Shown here: piece after piece, positions 44,771 through 53,160 of the stretch
Position numbering within the stretch: the stretch's first letter is position 1
Layout of the letters: every line of letters starts with the position of its first letter
Source of the DNA: Actinomycetes bacterium
GTDB lineage: Bacteria; Actinomycetota; Acidimicrobiia; Acidimicrobiales; Ilumatobacteraceae
Length of the DNA stretch: 64,000 nt
Direction of reading: 5' to 3'
Assembly (NCBI GenBank): GCA_025360105.1
Contig: JANYCT010000072.1
Coordinates: 62,001 to 126,000 of the forward strand
Made by a program: the position numbers and the translations under genes
Notes under the pieces: generated by a model
The model's database searches: none
Told to the model about the DNA's origin: nothing
What the model saw: the letters and a program-made list of their open reading frames with translations, nothing else

Positions 44771-45990
44771 CAGCCACACACATACACGCCGCACCGCTGC
44801 CCAACTCGCGACTACGCGTCGGAGACGTGCTGCGCGTGGGGGCGAGCGGACTTCGCACTCGCCGTCTTCGCACTGGATTGTCGACGCTCGGCGTCGCCAT
44901 CGGTATCGCCGCGATGGTTGGCGTTCTCGGGCTGTCCGCTTCCTCGCGTGAGGATCTGCAGACCAAGATCCGTGCACTCGGCACCAACCTGCTCGAAGTC
45001 CAGGCCGGTACTGGCTTTGGTCGCGGTTCGGGCACACTGCCCAACACGGCGGTTGCCATGGTGAGCCGCATCGGACCGGTCACCTCGGTGAGTTCGATCG
45101 CCACCGTCACAGGTGCCGTGCGCCGCAACGACATGATCTCTGCGGGTATCACGAGCGGCATCTCGGTCTTCGCCGCAGATCCCGGTCTGCTCGACACGCT
45201 GCACGCAACGCTCGCGGGCGGTAAGTGGCTCGATGCAGCAACGAGTACCTATCCAGCAGTAGTGCTCGGTTCGATCACGGCGCAAAAGCTCGGGATTGTC
45301 AACGTGGCCGATCAGATCCGAGTGCGCATGGGTGATCAGTGGTTCGCCGTGATCGGCATCCTCGACCCCGTTGCGGCCGCCCCGGGTCTCGACCGCGGCG
45401 CCATCGTGGGTATCGCTGCGGCGTCCACGTACCTCGCAGCAGGGGCCGCCGTCGTGCCCGAAACCATCTACGTGCGTACCACCGAGGCCGACGTGAACTC
45501 GGTGCGCAACGTGTTGTCGAATACCGTGAACCCGGCGACTCCGGAAGAGGTTCAGGTCTCGCGCCCATCCGATGCGCTTGCCGCACAGGACGCGGCGAGT
45601 TCCGCGTTCACTTCTCTGTTTCTCGGGCTCGGTGCTGTTGCGCTCTTGGTCGGCGGCATCGGTATCGCCAACGTGATGGTCATCGCCGTCATCGAGCGTC
45701 GCAGCGAGATCGGCCTGCGCCGCGCGCTCGGCGCGACCCGCGCTCACATCCGTCGGCAGTTCCTCACCGAAGCCGTGCTACTGGCAGGTGCCGGAGGTGT
45801 CGTGGGCGTGGGGTTGGGTGCCGGTGTGACCGCCATCTACGCGTCGATCAAGCACTGGCAGATCGTGATCCCGCCCATCGCGATCATCGGCGGCATCGTT
45901 GCAGCCATCGTCATCGGCGGTATCGCCGGGCTCTACCCTGCCTCACGCGCCGCACGACTGCCACCCACCGAAGCACTGAGGTCGAACTGA
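44767..45990 (+). CDS. MacB/FtsX-type ABC permease
   Basis: 407 residues. The N-terminal helix (LSTLGVAIGIAAMVGVLGLS) is followed by a large extracytoplasmic MacB periplasmic core domain and then three C-terminal helices, with the conserved GGIGIANVMVIAVIERRSEIGLRRALGATR-type junction (residues about 295-325). Such permeases do mechanotransmission in efflux of drugs, peptides or lipids instead of moving them through a pore. It is coupled to the ATPase by ATGA and followed by a second adaptor. Confidence 0.92.
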   Translation: MTATHIHAAPLPNSRLRVGDVLRVGASGLRTRRLRTGLSTLGVAIGIAAMVGVLGLSASSREDLQTKIRALGTNLLEVQAGTGFGRGSGTLPNTAVAMVSRIGPVTSVSSIATVTGAVRRNDMISAGITSGISVFAADPGLLDTLHATLAGGKWLDAATSTYPAVVLGSITAQKLGIVNVADQIRVRMGDQWFAVIGILDPVAAAPGLDRGAIVGIAAASTYLAAGAAVVPETIYVRTTEADVNSVRNVLSNTVNPATPEEVQVSRPSDALAAQDAASSAFTSLFLGLGAVALLVGGIGIANVMVIAVIERRSEIGLRRALGATRAHIRRQFLTEAVLLAGAGGVVGVGLGAGVTAIYASIKHWQIVIPPIAIIGGIVAAIVIGGIAGLYPASRAARLPPTEALRSN

Positions 45991-45992
45991 TC

Positions 45993-47552
45993 ATGGCGAC
46001 CACACGAACTCTCATGAGCAGGTCCCGAGTCGTCGCACTGCTGGTCGTCGTTGTCGTGATCGGTGGCGGAGCCTTCGCGCTCAACCACCGCTCGACCACA
46101 AAAGAGTCGATGGTCGCTTTACCGGTTCTCAAGGCAGCAACGGTGGAATCGGGAAATCTCACCACGAACGAGCGCATTGACGGCTCGCTCGTGTTGTCGT
46201 CGTCGATCCAGGTGCTGCACCGCATCGAGGGTCAAACCAGTAGCGCGACCACCGGTTCCCCCACGGGAGCGAGCACCAGCACCGGCGCCGCAACCGGCAA
46301 TAGCCGCGGTGCAACCACGGCAACGGTTGCTCCGGCCGGGCTCGTGGCAACCGGAGTGAACTTCCAGCCCAACGCGGGGACGCCCGTTCGGGCGAATGAC
46401 TGCGGCGCTCCGACGAGCACGGTGCACGGTCCGACGCCCACCAGCAATCCAACGAGCAGCAGCACAACGCCGGCAACCGTTGCACCACCGAGCACAACGC
46501 CCGCAACGACCACCACTGTCGTACCCGTCACGACATCCACCACTGTCGGCGGATCGGGAGTGACCACCAGCGTGCCTTCCCCGACTACGACGTCGACACC
46601 GTGCGCACCAGCCACGAGCACCACCACGCCGGCACTGACCGGTGGAGCGGGAGGTGGAGCGGGAGGTGGAGCGGGTCCGGCCACGGGCGGCGCTACCACC
46701 GGCGCGGCCACCGGTGCGGCCTCGTCGAGCTCACGGGTGACACAAACCGTGACATCGGTGATCTCGGCCGGAATGATGGTCAACCTCGGCGACCTTCTTT
46801 ACACCGTGGATAACCATTCGGTGGTGGCGCTCAGCGGGGCTCTGCCGGCATGGCGCAGCCTGTCGACCACATCCATCGACGGGCCTGACATCCAGCAGTT
46901 GGAGTCAAGTCTGGTCGCGCTCGGCTACGACCCCACTGGCTCGGTGACGGTCGACGATCATTTCGATGCCGCGACCAAGGCAATGGTGCAGGCCTGGCAG
47001 ACCGGACTCCGCGATACCGCGACCGGGACAGTGGCACTGGGCTCGGTGGTCTTCGTACCAACGACAACAACGGTGCTGAGCGTGACCGCGAAAGTGGGCG
47101 ACAAAGTGAGCGACGGATCGAAGATCCTCACACTCGCTGCCGACACACAACAGGTCGTGATCGATGTGCCCAACGGCGACGAAGCGCACGTTGTGCCAGG
47201 CCTCGCGGTGAGCGTCGGCAACACCCAGGGCACGGTCACTCTGCTGCGCTCCACGGTACGCAGCGGTGCCGTCGTCGTGCAGGCAACGATCTCGCCGACC
47301 ACACCAATTCAGGGGGCGTCCAACGGTGCCACCGTGTCGGTGACGATCACATTCAACGACTTGCAAGGTGTGCTCACCGCGCCAACACAGGCACTGGTCT
47401 CGCGCCTTGATGGCAGCTACGCCGTGCAGGTGCAGGCCACCGACGGAACGATCACTTGGCACACCGTGGAGTTGCTCGGCGTGAGCGGGTCGAAGGTGGG
47501 TATCCGCGGCGACGGGATCTCGGCGGGTACGACCGTGCTCGTGCCTGCGTGA
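45993..47552 (+). CDS. Second adaptor-like protein with Thr/Ser/Pro/Gly-rich insert
   Basis: 519 residues from the ATG at 45993. There is an N-terminal anchor (VVALLVVVVVIGGGAFAL) and a lipoyl-like beginning (GSLVLSSSIQVLHRIEGQ), then an insert of about 150 residues rich in Thr, Ser, Pro, Ala and Gly (about 85-250). This includes GGAGGGAGGGAG from a short GC-rich DNA repeat near 46640-46680. After it come MVNLGDLLYTVDN, one peptidoglycan-binding repeat (DIQQLESSLVALGYDPTGS) and the C-terminal barrel (LTAPTQALVSRLDGSYAVQV). It is related to the first adaptor by architecture. Confidence 0.8.
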   Translation: MATTRTLMSRSRVVALLVVVVVIGGGAFALNHRSTTKESMVALPVLKAATVESGNLTTNERIDGSLVLSSSIQVLHRIEGQTSSATTGSPTGASTSTGAATGNSRGATTATVAPAGLVATGVNFQPNAGTPVRANDCGAPTSTVHGPTPTSNPTSSSTTPATVAPPSTTPATTTTVVPVTTSTTVGGSGVTTSVPSPTTTSTPCAPATSTTTPALTGGAGGGAGGGAGPATGGATTGAATGAASSSSRVTQTVTSVISAGMMVNLGDLLYTVDNHSVVALSGALPAWRSLSTTSIDGPDIQQLESSLVALGYDPTGSVTVDDHFDAATKAMVQAWQTGLRDTATGTVALGSVVFVPTTTTVLSVTAKVGDKVSDGSKILTLAADTQQVVIDVPNGDEAHVVPGLAVSVGNTQGTVTLLRSTVRSGAVVVQATISPTTPIQGASNGATVSVTITFNDLQGVLTAPTQALVSRLDGSYAVQVQATDGTITWHTVELLGVSGSKVGIRGDGISAGTTVLVPA

Positions 47553-47572
47553 GACCCAGCCGACAACGTGAG

Positions 47573-47600
47573 TTGCAAGAACCCCACCAGCTGCTAAGGT
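47573..47600 (+). promoter_or_regulatory. Promoter of the leuA leader
   Basis: TTGCAA (47573-47578), 16 bases, then TAAGGT (47595-47600), a TAnnnT-type -10. The leader GTG at 47608 follows after exactly 7 bases, as in the cimA leader. Confidence 0.65.
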
Positions 47601-47607
47601 TCGCCTC

Positions 47608-47640
47608 GTGACGCAACTGATCGGCCTCCTTCTTACGTAA
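47608..47640 (+). CDS. leuL: Leucine leader peptide of leuA
   Basis: A 10-residue ORF, MTQLIGLLLT, beginning at GTG and ending in TAA. Four of ten residues are Leu, three in a row (CTC CTT CTT) just before the end. Directly after the stop comes a hairpin and then a strong terminator, and then leuA, the committed enzyme of leucine synthesis. This is a transcription-attenuation leader read by leucyl-tRNA level. The start sits where transcription is predicted to begin, so the leader mRNA is probably leaderless. Confidence 0.9.
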   Translation: MTQLIGLLLT

Positions 47641-47666
47641 GGCGAACGCCCCATATTGCGTTCGCC
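47641..47666 (+). promoter_or_regulatory. Stop-adjacent hairpin of the leuA leader
   Basis: A perfect 9-bp stem GGCGAACGC/GCGTTCGCC with an 8-base loop begins on the base after the leader TAA. A terminating ribosome would cover its 5' arm. It corresponds in place to the hairpin of the cimA leader. Confidence 0.8.
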
Positions 47667-47668
47667 CG

Positions 47669-47705
47669 CCCCCTTGCGCACCAGCGCAGGGGGTTCTTGC
47701 TTTTT
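47669..47705 (+). terminator. Attenuator terminator upstream of leuA
   Basis: Stem CCCCC-T-TGCGC pairs with GCGCA-GGGGG (one bulged T) around loop ACCA, followed by TTCTTGCTTTTT. It ends 88 bases before the leuA ATG and must be read through for leuA expression. Confidence 0.88.
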
Positions 47706-47792
47706 CAGCCCGACATCCGGGCAGCCGTTCACCCGTCATCCAGCACACGAATACCGAAGACACGAACACAGCACACGATCCAGGAGCAGTCC

Positions 47793-49508
47793 ATGCCGCC
47801 GCAGAACGTCACACCCAAGAAGATGCCCTTCGAGAAGTACCAGCCGTGGCTCCCGCTCGTGCTCGAGGACCGCACGTGGCCGAACACGCGCGTTACCAAG
47901 GCGCCACTGTGGTGCAGCGTCGATCTGCGCGATGGGAATCAGGCCCTCATCGACCCCATGGATCCCGAGCGCAAGAGGCGCATGTTCGACGCGTTGGTGA
48001 AGATGGGATTCAAAGAGATCGAGGTCGGCTTCCCCGCCGCGAGCCAGCCCGACTTCGACTTCGTGCGCCAGTTGATCGAAGAAGACCTCATCCCCGACGA
48101 CGTCACCATTCAGGTACTGGTGCAGTGCCGCCAAGAGCTACTCGAGCGCACCTACGAGAGCCTGCAGGGTGTGCACAAGGCCATCGTGCATTTCTACAAC
48201 AGCACCAATCCCCTGCAGCGCGAGGTGGTGTTCAACCTCGACAAGGCCGGCATCATCGACATCGCGGTGAACGCTGCGAAGATGGCGCGCAAGCTCGAGC
48301 AGACCATGGGCGACAGTCAGATTCGCTACGAGTACTCACCCGAGAGCTTCACGCTCACCGAACCGCAGTACGCGCTCGACATCTGCCATGCGGTGATGGA
48401 GGTCATCGAGCCCACCCCCGAGCGTCCGATCATCTTCAACCTGCCCGCAACGGTCGAGTGCTACACGGCCAACGTGTACGGCGACGTGATCGAGTGGTTC
48501 GGTCGCCACGTGCGCCACCGCGAGAGTGTGGTCATCAGTCTTCATCCGCACAACGACCGCGGTACGGGTGTAGCCGCCGCGGAGTTTGGTGTGATGGCCG
48601 GGGCAGATCGCGTCGAAGGCACGCTGTTCGGGAATGGCGAACGCACGGGCAACGTCGATGTCGTCAACCTCGCGATGAACTTGTTCGCGATGGGCGTGGA
48701 TCCCGAGTTGGACATCAGCGACATCGACGCGCTGCGGCGCGTGGCCGAGTACTGCAACCGCCTGCCCGTGCACCCCCGCCACGCCTACGTGGGCGACCTC
48801 GTGTACACCTCGTTCTCGGGCAGCCATCAGGACGCGATCAAGAAGGGCTTCGACGTGCTCTACGCGAAGGCCGCCGCGAAGGGCAACAAGCCCGACGACT
48901 ACGAGATCTGGGGCGTGCCCTACCTGCCCATCGATCCCAAGCACGTCGGCCGCAGCTATGAAGCAGTGATTCGGGTGAACAGCCAGAGCGGCAAGGGTGG
49001 CGTGGCCTACATGATGAAGACCGAGCACGGCTTCGACCTACCACGTCGGTTGCAGGTGGAGTTCTCCAAGACCATCCAGCACATCACCGAGGATTCGGGC
49101 ACCGAAATCAGCCCCGGCATCATGTGGGACACGTTCCAGAGCGAATATCTTGCGGAGGATTCAGCGATCCAGCTCGAGAGCCATGAACTGCGGTCATCGA
49201 GCGAGGGCAAGCGATCCGAGGTCACTGCCCAACTCATCGTCGACGGCGAGCACGTCACTGTAGGTGGTGTCGGCAATGGCCCGATCGATGCCTTCGTACG
49301 CGCCCTCCGGGACGGTCTCGGTGCGACCATCGATGTGGTCGACTATGCCGAGCATGCAATGGGTTCGGGGTCCGAGGCCACCGCCGTTGCCTACGTAGAG
49401 ACCAAGGATGAGTCCGGACAGGTGCGGTGGGGCATCGGTACGGACCCGAACATTCTGACGGCATCATTTCACGCCGTGGTGTCCGCGGTGCTTCGCCAAC
49501 GCGCCTAG
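47793..49508 (+). CDS. leuA: 2-Isopropylmalate synthase
   Basis: 571 residues, the long LeuA2-type of actinobacteria and fungi. It condenses 2-oxoisovalerate with acetyl-CoA, the first committed step to leucine. Motifs: LWCSVDLRDGNQALIDPMD near residue 40, HFYNSTNPLQREVVF, the metal site SLHPHNDRGTGVAAAEFG, GTLFGNGERTGNVDV, and a C-terminal LeuA-dimer regulatory domain (about 440-571) for leucine feedback. AGGAG lies before the ATG at 47793. Expression is under the leader and terminator just upstream. Confidence 0.96.
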   Translation: MPPQNVTPKKMPFEKYQPWLPLVLEDRTWPNTRVTKAPLWCSVDLRDGNQALIDPMDPERKRRMFDALVKMGFKEIEVGFPAASQPDFDFVRQLIEEDLIPDDVTIQVLVQCRQELLERTYESLQGVHKAIVHFYNSTNPLQREVVFNLDKAGIIDIAVNAAKMARKLEQTMGDSQIRYEYSPESFTLTEPQYALDICHAVMEVIEPTPERPIIFNLPATVECYTANVYGDVIEWFGRHVRHRESVVISLHPHNDRGTGVAAAEFGVMAGADRVEGTLFGNGERTGNVDVVNLAMNLFAMGVDPELDISDIDALRRVAEYCNRLPVHPRHAYVGDLVYTSFSGSHQDAIKKGFDVLYAKAAAKGNKPDDYEIWGVPYLPIDPKHVGRSYEAVIRVNSQSGKGGVAYMMKTEHGFDLPRRLQVEFSKTIQHITEDSGTEISPGIMWDTFQSEYLAEDSAIQLESHELRSSSEGKRSEVTAQLIVDGEHVTVGGVGNGPIDAFVRALRDGLGATIDVVDYAEHAMGSGSEATAVAYVETKDESGQVRWGIGTDPNILTASFHAVVSAVLRQRA

Positions 49509-49517
49509 GCTCGACGC

Positions 49518-49856
49518 ATGGTGCGACTGTTCAAACGGCTTGCGGTCCTCGCCACGATCGGCGCACTCGCCGTCGTCGTAGGCGTGATGCTCAAACGTCG
49601 CCGCGACGAATCAATGCCCGGCAACGGTTCGCCGCAGTCGCATCCATTCACGCCTGCAGCCACCACAGAGCATGCTCCCGACTGGGTAGCGCCGGTCGAT
49701 GGCGCATGCCCCGCTGGTTACCCGATCAAGGCCAACGAGAACAGCCACATCTATCACGTGCCCGGTGGACGCTTTTACGATCGCACCGTTGCCGAGCGCT
49801 GCTACGCCACTGCCGATGGCGCTGAGCGCGACGGCTACCGTCCATCCAAGACATGA
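49518..49856 (+). CDS. Membrane-anchored protein with a small GYRxSK-type (sunset-like) domain
   Basis: 112 residues. The N-terminal anchor (LAVLATIGALAVVVGVMLK) is followed by a disordered linker and a compact C-terminal motif: CPAGYPIKANENSHIYHVPG, GRFYDRTVAERCYATADGAE and GYRPSK. This short domain is found in many actinobacterial proteins, sometimes next to nucleases, and I recall it as the sunset domain; its role is not established. The gene starts 9 bases after the leuA stop. Confidence 0.65.
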   Translation: MVRLFKRLAVLATIGALAVVVGVMLKRRRDESMPGNGSPQSHPFTPAATTEHAPDWVAPVDGACPAGYPIKANENSHIYHVPGGRFYDRTVAERCYATADGAERDGYRPSKT

Positions 49857-49890
49857 ACCGCATCACAGGTCTGCAGCAAGATCTCACGAA

Positions 49891-49920
49891 CGAATATCTC
49901 ACGATCGAATATCTCACGAG
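49891..49920. repeat. 15-bp tandem duplication before the ferredoxin gene
   Basis: CGAATATCTCACGAT and CGAATATCTCACGAG are adjacent, and ATCTCACGAA at 49881 looks like a third partial copy. The last copy runs into the ribosome-binding site (ACGAGGAG). Confidence 0.8.
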
Positions 49921-49929
49921 GAGCAACTC

Positions 49930-50121
49930 ATGAAGGTCAGCGTTGATTACGACGTCTGCGCATCCACCGGCGCCTGCATGCAGGTCTGCCCCGAAGTGTT
50001 CGAGGTGCGCAGCGACGGCTACCTCTACGTACTGCAGGAGGAGCCGGGCGAAGAACTGCGCTCGAAGGTCGAGCAGGCCGCCGACCTGTGCCCAACGGCG
50101 GCCATCACCGTCGAGGGCTGA
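49930..50121 (+). CDS. Small ferredoxin ([3Fe-4S] type)
   Basis: 63 residues from the ATG at 49930 with GAGGAG 7 bases upstream. The cluster pattern is Cys-x5-Cys-x3-CysPro ([12 protein letters not shown]) and a distant CysPro (LCPTAAI). Four cysteines with the second replaced position fit the 3Fe-4S ferredoxins that feed cytochrome P450s and other monooxygenases in actinobacteria. No P450 gene is visible nearby. pyrF follows. Confidence 0.9.
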   Translation: MKVSVDYDVCASTGACMQVCPEVFEVRSDGYLYVLQEEPGEELRSKVEQAADLCPTAAITVEG

Positions 50122-50141
50122 GCGCCGCCGGTCGACACCCG

Positions 50142-50960
50142 ATGGGCTTTCACGACAAGCTGAACCACGCGTGGCGGTCCACCGGATCGATGCTGTGCGT
50201 CGGGTTGGATCCCGATCCCGAGCGCATGCCTGCGCCCGTGCGCGGCCGGCCCGACGCGATCGAGCGATTCTGCATCGCCATCGTCGATGCCACCGCTGCG
50301 ACCGCGTGCGCGTTCAAACCACAGGTCGCATATTTCGCATCGCAGGGCGCCGAGGCGCAGCTCGAACAGGTCTGCGCCTACATTCGTGACGCCCACCCCG
50401 ATCATGTGCTGATTCTCGATGCCAAACGGGGCGACATCGGTTCAACTGCCGAACACTACGCCCGCGAGGCGTTTGTGCGCTACGGAGCCGATGCAGTGAC
50501 CGTGAACCCGTATCTCGGTACCGACTCGGTGGAGCCGTTCCTGCGTCACGAGGGCAAGGGCACCATCATTCTCTGTCGCACCAGCAATCCTGGGGGTGAT
50601 GACTTCCAGTCACTGCTCGTCGACGGCCAACCGCTCTACACCCACGTGGCGCGCAAGGTGGCAGACGAATGGAGCCACCTCGGCGAATGTGGGCTGGTGG
50701 TCGGTGCCACCTACCCCCACGAGGTTGGCATCGTTCGTGACATCGTCGGCGATCTCGCGCTCTTGGTGCCAGGCGTTGGCGCGCAGGGCGGCGAGGTGCG
50801 GGCGACGGTTCGTCTCGGCAGTACGAACGCGGGCACCGGACTGATCATCAACTCGTCGCGCGCCATCCTCTACGCGTCGAGCGGCGAAGATTTCGCCGAA
50901 GCGGCGGCTGGCGTTGCTGCCGCGACACGCGACGAGATCCGATCTGTCGCTGTCGGCTAA
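50142..50960 (+). CDS. pyrF: Orotidine 5'-phosphate decarboxylase (type 2)
   Basis: 272 residues. It converts OMP to UMP, the last step of pyrimidine synthesis. The type-2 signature is clear: [14 protein letters not shown] near residue 17, [16 protein letters not shown], catalytic [18 protein letters not shown] near 100, and [16 protein letters not shown] with phosphate-gripping residues at the end. The type-2 length (270-290) is typical of actinobacteria. It stands apart from the other pyr genes in this window. Confidence 0.95.
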   Translation: MGFHDKLNHAWRSTGSMLCVGLDPDPERMPAPVRGRPDAIERFCIAIVDATAATACAFKPQVAYFASQGAEAQLEQVCAYIRDAHPDHVLILDAKRGDIGSTAEHYAREAFVRYGADAVTVNPYLGTDSVEPFLRHEGKGTIILCRTSNPGGDDFQSLLVDGQPLYTHVARKVADEWSHLGECGLVVGATYPHEVGIVRDIVGDLALLVPGVGAQGGEVRATVRLGSTNAGTGLIINSSRAILYASSGEDFAEAAAGVAAATRDEIRSVAVG

Positions 50961-50988
50961 CTCGTGGTACGGCAGACACGAAGCTCGG

Positions 50989-51366
50989 CTATTCACTCCG
51001 AGCCGGGCGCATGTGCAGGAACTCATCGACTCTGAGGAGCTTCGGGGGTCGTTTGGCGCCCGCAGGAAGTTGCTCGAATGCTTGGGCAGCGTTGATCACT
51101 ACAGGCTCCACGAGATCGACCGTTTCTTCATCGATCTCCAGCGTCGCTGTGCCGGAGGCGAGGACGTTCTGCACCCAATCCGATCGTGACCCGTACACCA
51201 AGGTGAAGATGAACCCGTCGTCGACCGGCTGAGCTTCGAGCGGGGTGCGGTACGTACGGCCTGATGATCGACCGACATGCTGGATCACCTGCCACTTGGG
51301 ATTGTGGACGGCTCGCGGGTTGAAAACCCGCTTGTTGACGTGTCCCCACCACAATGGCATTGGCAT
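50989..51366 (-). CDS. DUF385 / deazaflavin (F420)-dependent nitroreductase-family protein
   Basis: 125 residues of the Ddn-like split beta-barrel: NPRAVHNPKWQVIQHVGRSS, SGRTYRTPLEAQPVDDGFIF, LVYGSRSDWVQNVLASGTAT, and VEPVVINAAQAF. These small proteins bind F420 and reduce quinones or nitro compounds. It is convergent with pyrF, with 28 bases between the stops. Together with the LLM enzyme at 41 kb it implies that the organism makes F420. Confidence 0.85.
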   Translation of the reverse strand: MPMPLWWGHVNKRVFNPRAVHNPKWQVIQHVGRSSGRTYRTPLEAQPVDDGFIFTLVYGSRSDWVQNVLASGTATLEIDEETVDLVEPVVINAAQAFEQLPAGAKRPPKLLRVDEFLHMRPARSE

Positions 51367-51458
51367 CGCTTGCCTCCGAATCGGTGGGCATCATCGTAGT
51401 GGACGCGGATCAGGGGCGAGACCAGCACCGCATTTCGGTCAGTGCATTGCTGGCATAC

Positions 51459-53018
51459 CTATCCGTGCAGCACGTCGACGCTGATGATGCCTGGTGATGA
51501 GCGCAACGCATCGACCACCTCGGCCGAGACGACATCGGTGGGAGCAATGAGCATCACCGCGGTACCCGGCGTGATGGCACGGCCGACATCCATGTCGGCG
51601 ATGTTCACGCCGGCGTCGCCCAGGAGCGTGCCGACGCGACCGATGACGCCGGGGCGATCGTCGTTTTTGACCATCATCATGTAGTCGGTGGGTGGCACAT
51701 CGAAGCTGTGGTCGTCGATGAGCACGATGCGCTGCTCGCTGCGGCGACCTGTGAGAGTACCCGACATGCTGTGCCCGCCACCGCGCAACGTGATGAGGTT
51801 CACGTAGTCGGCAGACGTGGTGCAGGTGACATCACGAACATCGACGCCGCGATCCTTGGCCAGCTGCGGCGCATTCACATAGGTAACCGGTTCATCACTG
51901 ATGGCGCCGAAGAAACCCTTCAACGCGGCCAGGGTGAGAATGCGAGTGTCGTAGCCTGCGATCTCGCCCTCGGCGCACACCTCCAGCGAGCTCGGCGACC
52001 GACCCGCGAGCGAGGCAAAGAGTCGACCGAGGCGTTCGGCCAACGGCAGGAACGGACGGAGCGTCTCGTTCGCCTCTGCCGCGTTCACGTTCACAGCGAA
52101 TGGTACGAACTCACCGGCAAGCGCCAATTGCACCATGTCGGCAATCGTGTCGCCCGCCTTGTCCTGAGCTTCACGCGTGCTGGCCCCGAGGTGCGGCGTG
52201 ACCACGACCGAATCGAGCGCAAACAGCGGCGACTCGACGAGTGGCTCGCTGGTGAACACATCGAGGGCGGCGCCGGCGATGACCCCATCGCGAATGGCTT
52301 CTGCGAGCGCCACCTCGTCGACGATGCCGCCGCGGGCCACGTTGATGACGCGTAATGACGGCTTCGCCTTCAGCAAGAGATCGCGGCCGATGATGCCGGT
52401 GGTTTCTTTGGTCTTGGGGAGATGGATCGTGATGAAGTCGGCCTCGGTGACGAGCTGATCGAGCGCGAGCAGTTCGACGCCCAACTGTCGCGCCCGATCG
52501 GCCGAGACAAATGGATCAAAGGCCACGAGGCGCATGCCGAAGGCCTTGGCGCGGTCGGCGACGAGTTTGCCGATGCGCCCAAGACCGACGATGCCCAGCG
52601 TCTTGTCGGCCAGTTCGACGCCCTCCCACCTGGTACGTTCCCAGCGCCCGGCCTTCAGCGCAGCGTGCGCCTGGGGCACGTTGCGAGCCTGCGCGAGCAG
52701 CAGCGCCATGGTGTGTTCGGCAGCGGAGATGATGTTCGACTGTGGGGCGTTCACCACCATCACGCCTCGGCGTGTGGCGGCGTCGACATCGATGTTGTCG
52801 AGACCGATACCGGCCCGTCCGACGACGACCAACTCGGTGGCCAGTTCGAGTACCTCGGCCGTGACCTGGGTGGCGGATCGCACGATCAAGGCATGCGCGC
52901 CGACGATGTTCGCGTTGAGTTGAGAGAGGTCAAGCTGAACATCGACGGTGTGCCCGGCAGCGCGGAGACGATCGAGTCCCCCTTCGGCAATTTCTTCGGT
53001 CACGAGAATGCGGGCCAT
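51459..53018 (-). CDS. serA: D-3-phosphoglycerate dehydrogenase
   Basis: 519 residues, the long actinobacterial form. It starts serine synthesis by oxidising 3-phosphoglycerate with NAD. N-terminal substrate domain, then the Rossmann domain (LGIVGLGRIGKLVADRAKAF near 140), catalytic Arg in INVARGGIVDEVALAEAI, Glu in the VFTSEP area and His in VTPHLGASTREAQDKAGDTI. An intervening (ASB) domain spans about 320-450 and an ACT domain the last ~75 residues (MMMVKNDDRPGVIGRVGTLL), the feedback site for serine. Confidence 0.96.
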   Translation of the reverse strand: MARILVTEEIAEGGLDRLRAAGHTVDVQLDLSQLNANIVGAHALIVRSATQVTAEVLELATELVVVGRAGIGLDNIDVDAATRRGVMVVNAPQSNIISAAEHTMALLLAQARNVPQAHAALKAGRWERTRWEGVELADKTLGIVGLGRIGKLVADRAKAFGMRLVAFDPFVSADRARQLGVELLALDQLVTEADFITIHLPKTKETTGIIGRDLLLKAKPSLRVINVARGGIVDEVALAEAIRDGVIAGAALDVFTSEPLVESPLFALDSVVVTPHLGASTREAQDKAGDTIADMVQLALAGEFVPFAVNVNAAEANETLRPFLPLAERLGRLFASLAGRSPSSLEVCAEGEIAGYDTRILTLAALKGFFGAISDEPVTYVNAPQLAKDRGVDVRDVTCTTSADYVNLITLRGGGHSMSGTLTGRRSEQRIVLIDDHSFDVPPTDYMMMVKNDDRPGVIGRVGTLLGDAGVNIADMDVGRAITPGTAVMLIAPTDVVSAEVVDALRSSPGIISVDVLHG

Positions 53019-53160
53019 GGCACATGTTTATCTGCCTCGGTCGGCAACACCGCTTGGATTGAACGAATTGTCAGCCAACAAACCGGTCTCGATCATGACT
53101 CGGCGGGAGCCTGCGTCACCCGTTAGCGTGAGCGGCCGTCAGCCATGCGAGGAGATCACC

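Noticed and set aside
46232-46783. 183-residue minus-strand Pro/Ala/Val-rich frame
   Set aside because: It is the mirror of the low-complexity Thr/Ser insert of the second adaptor and has no start context.
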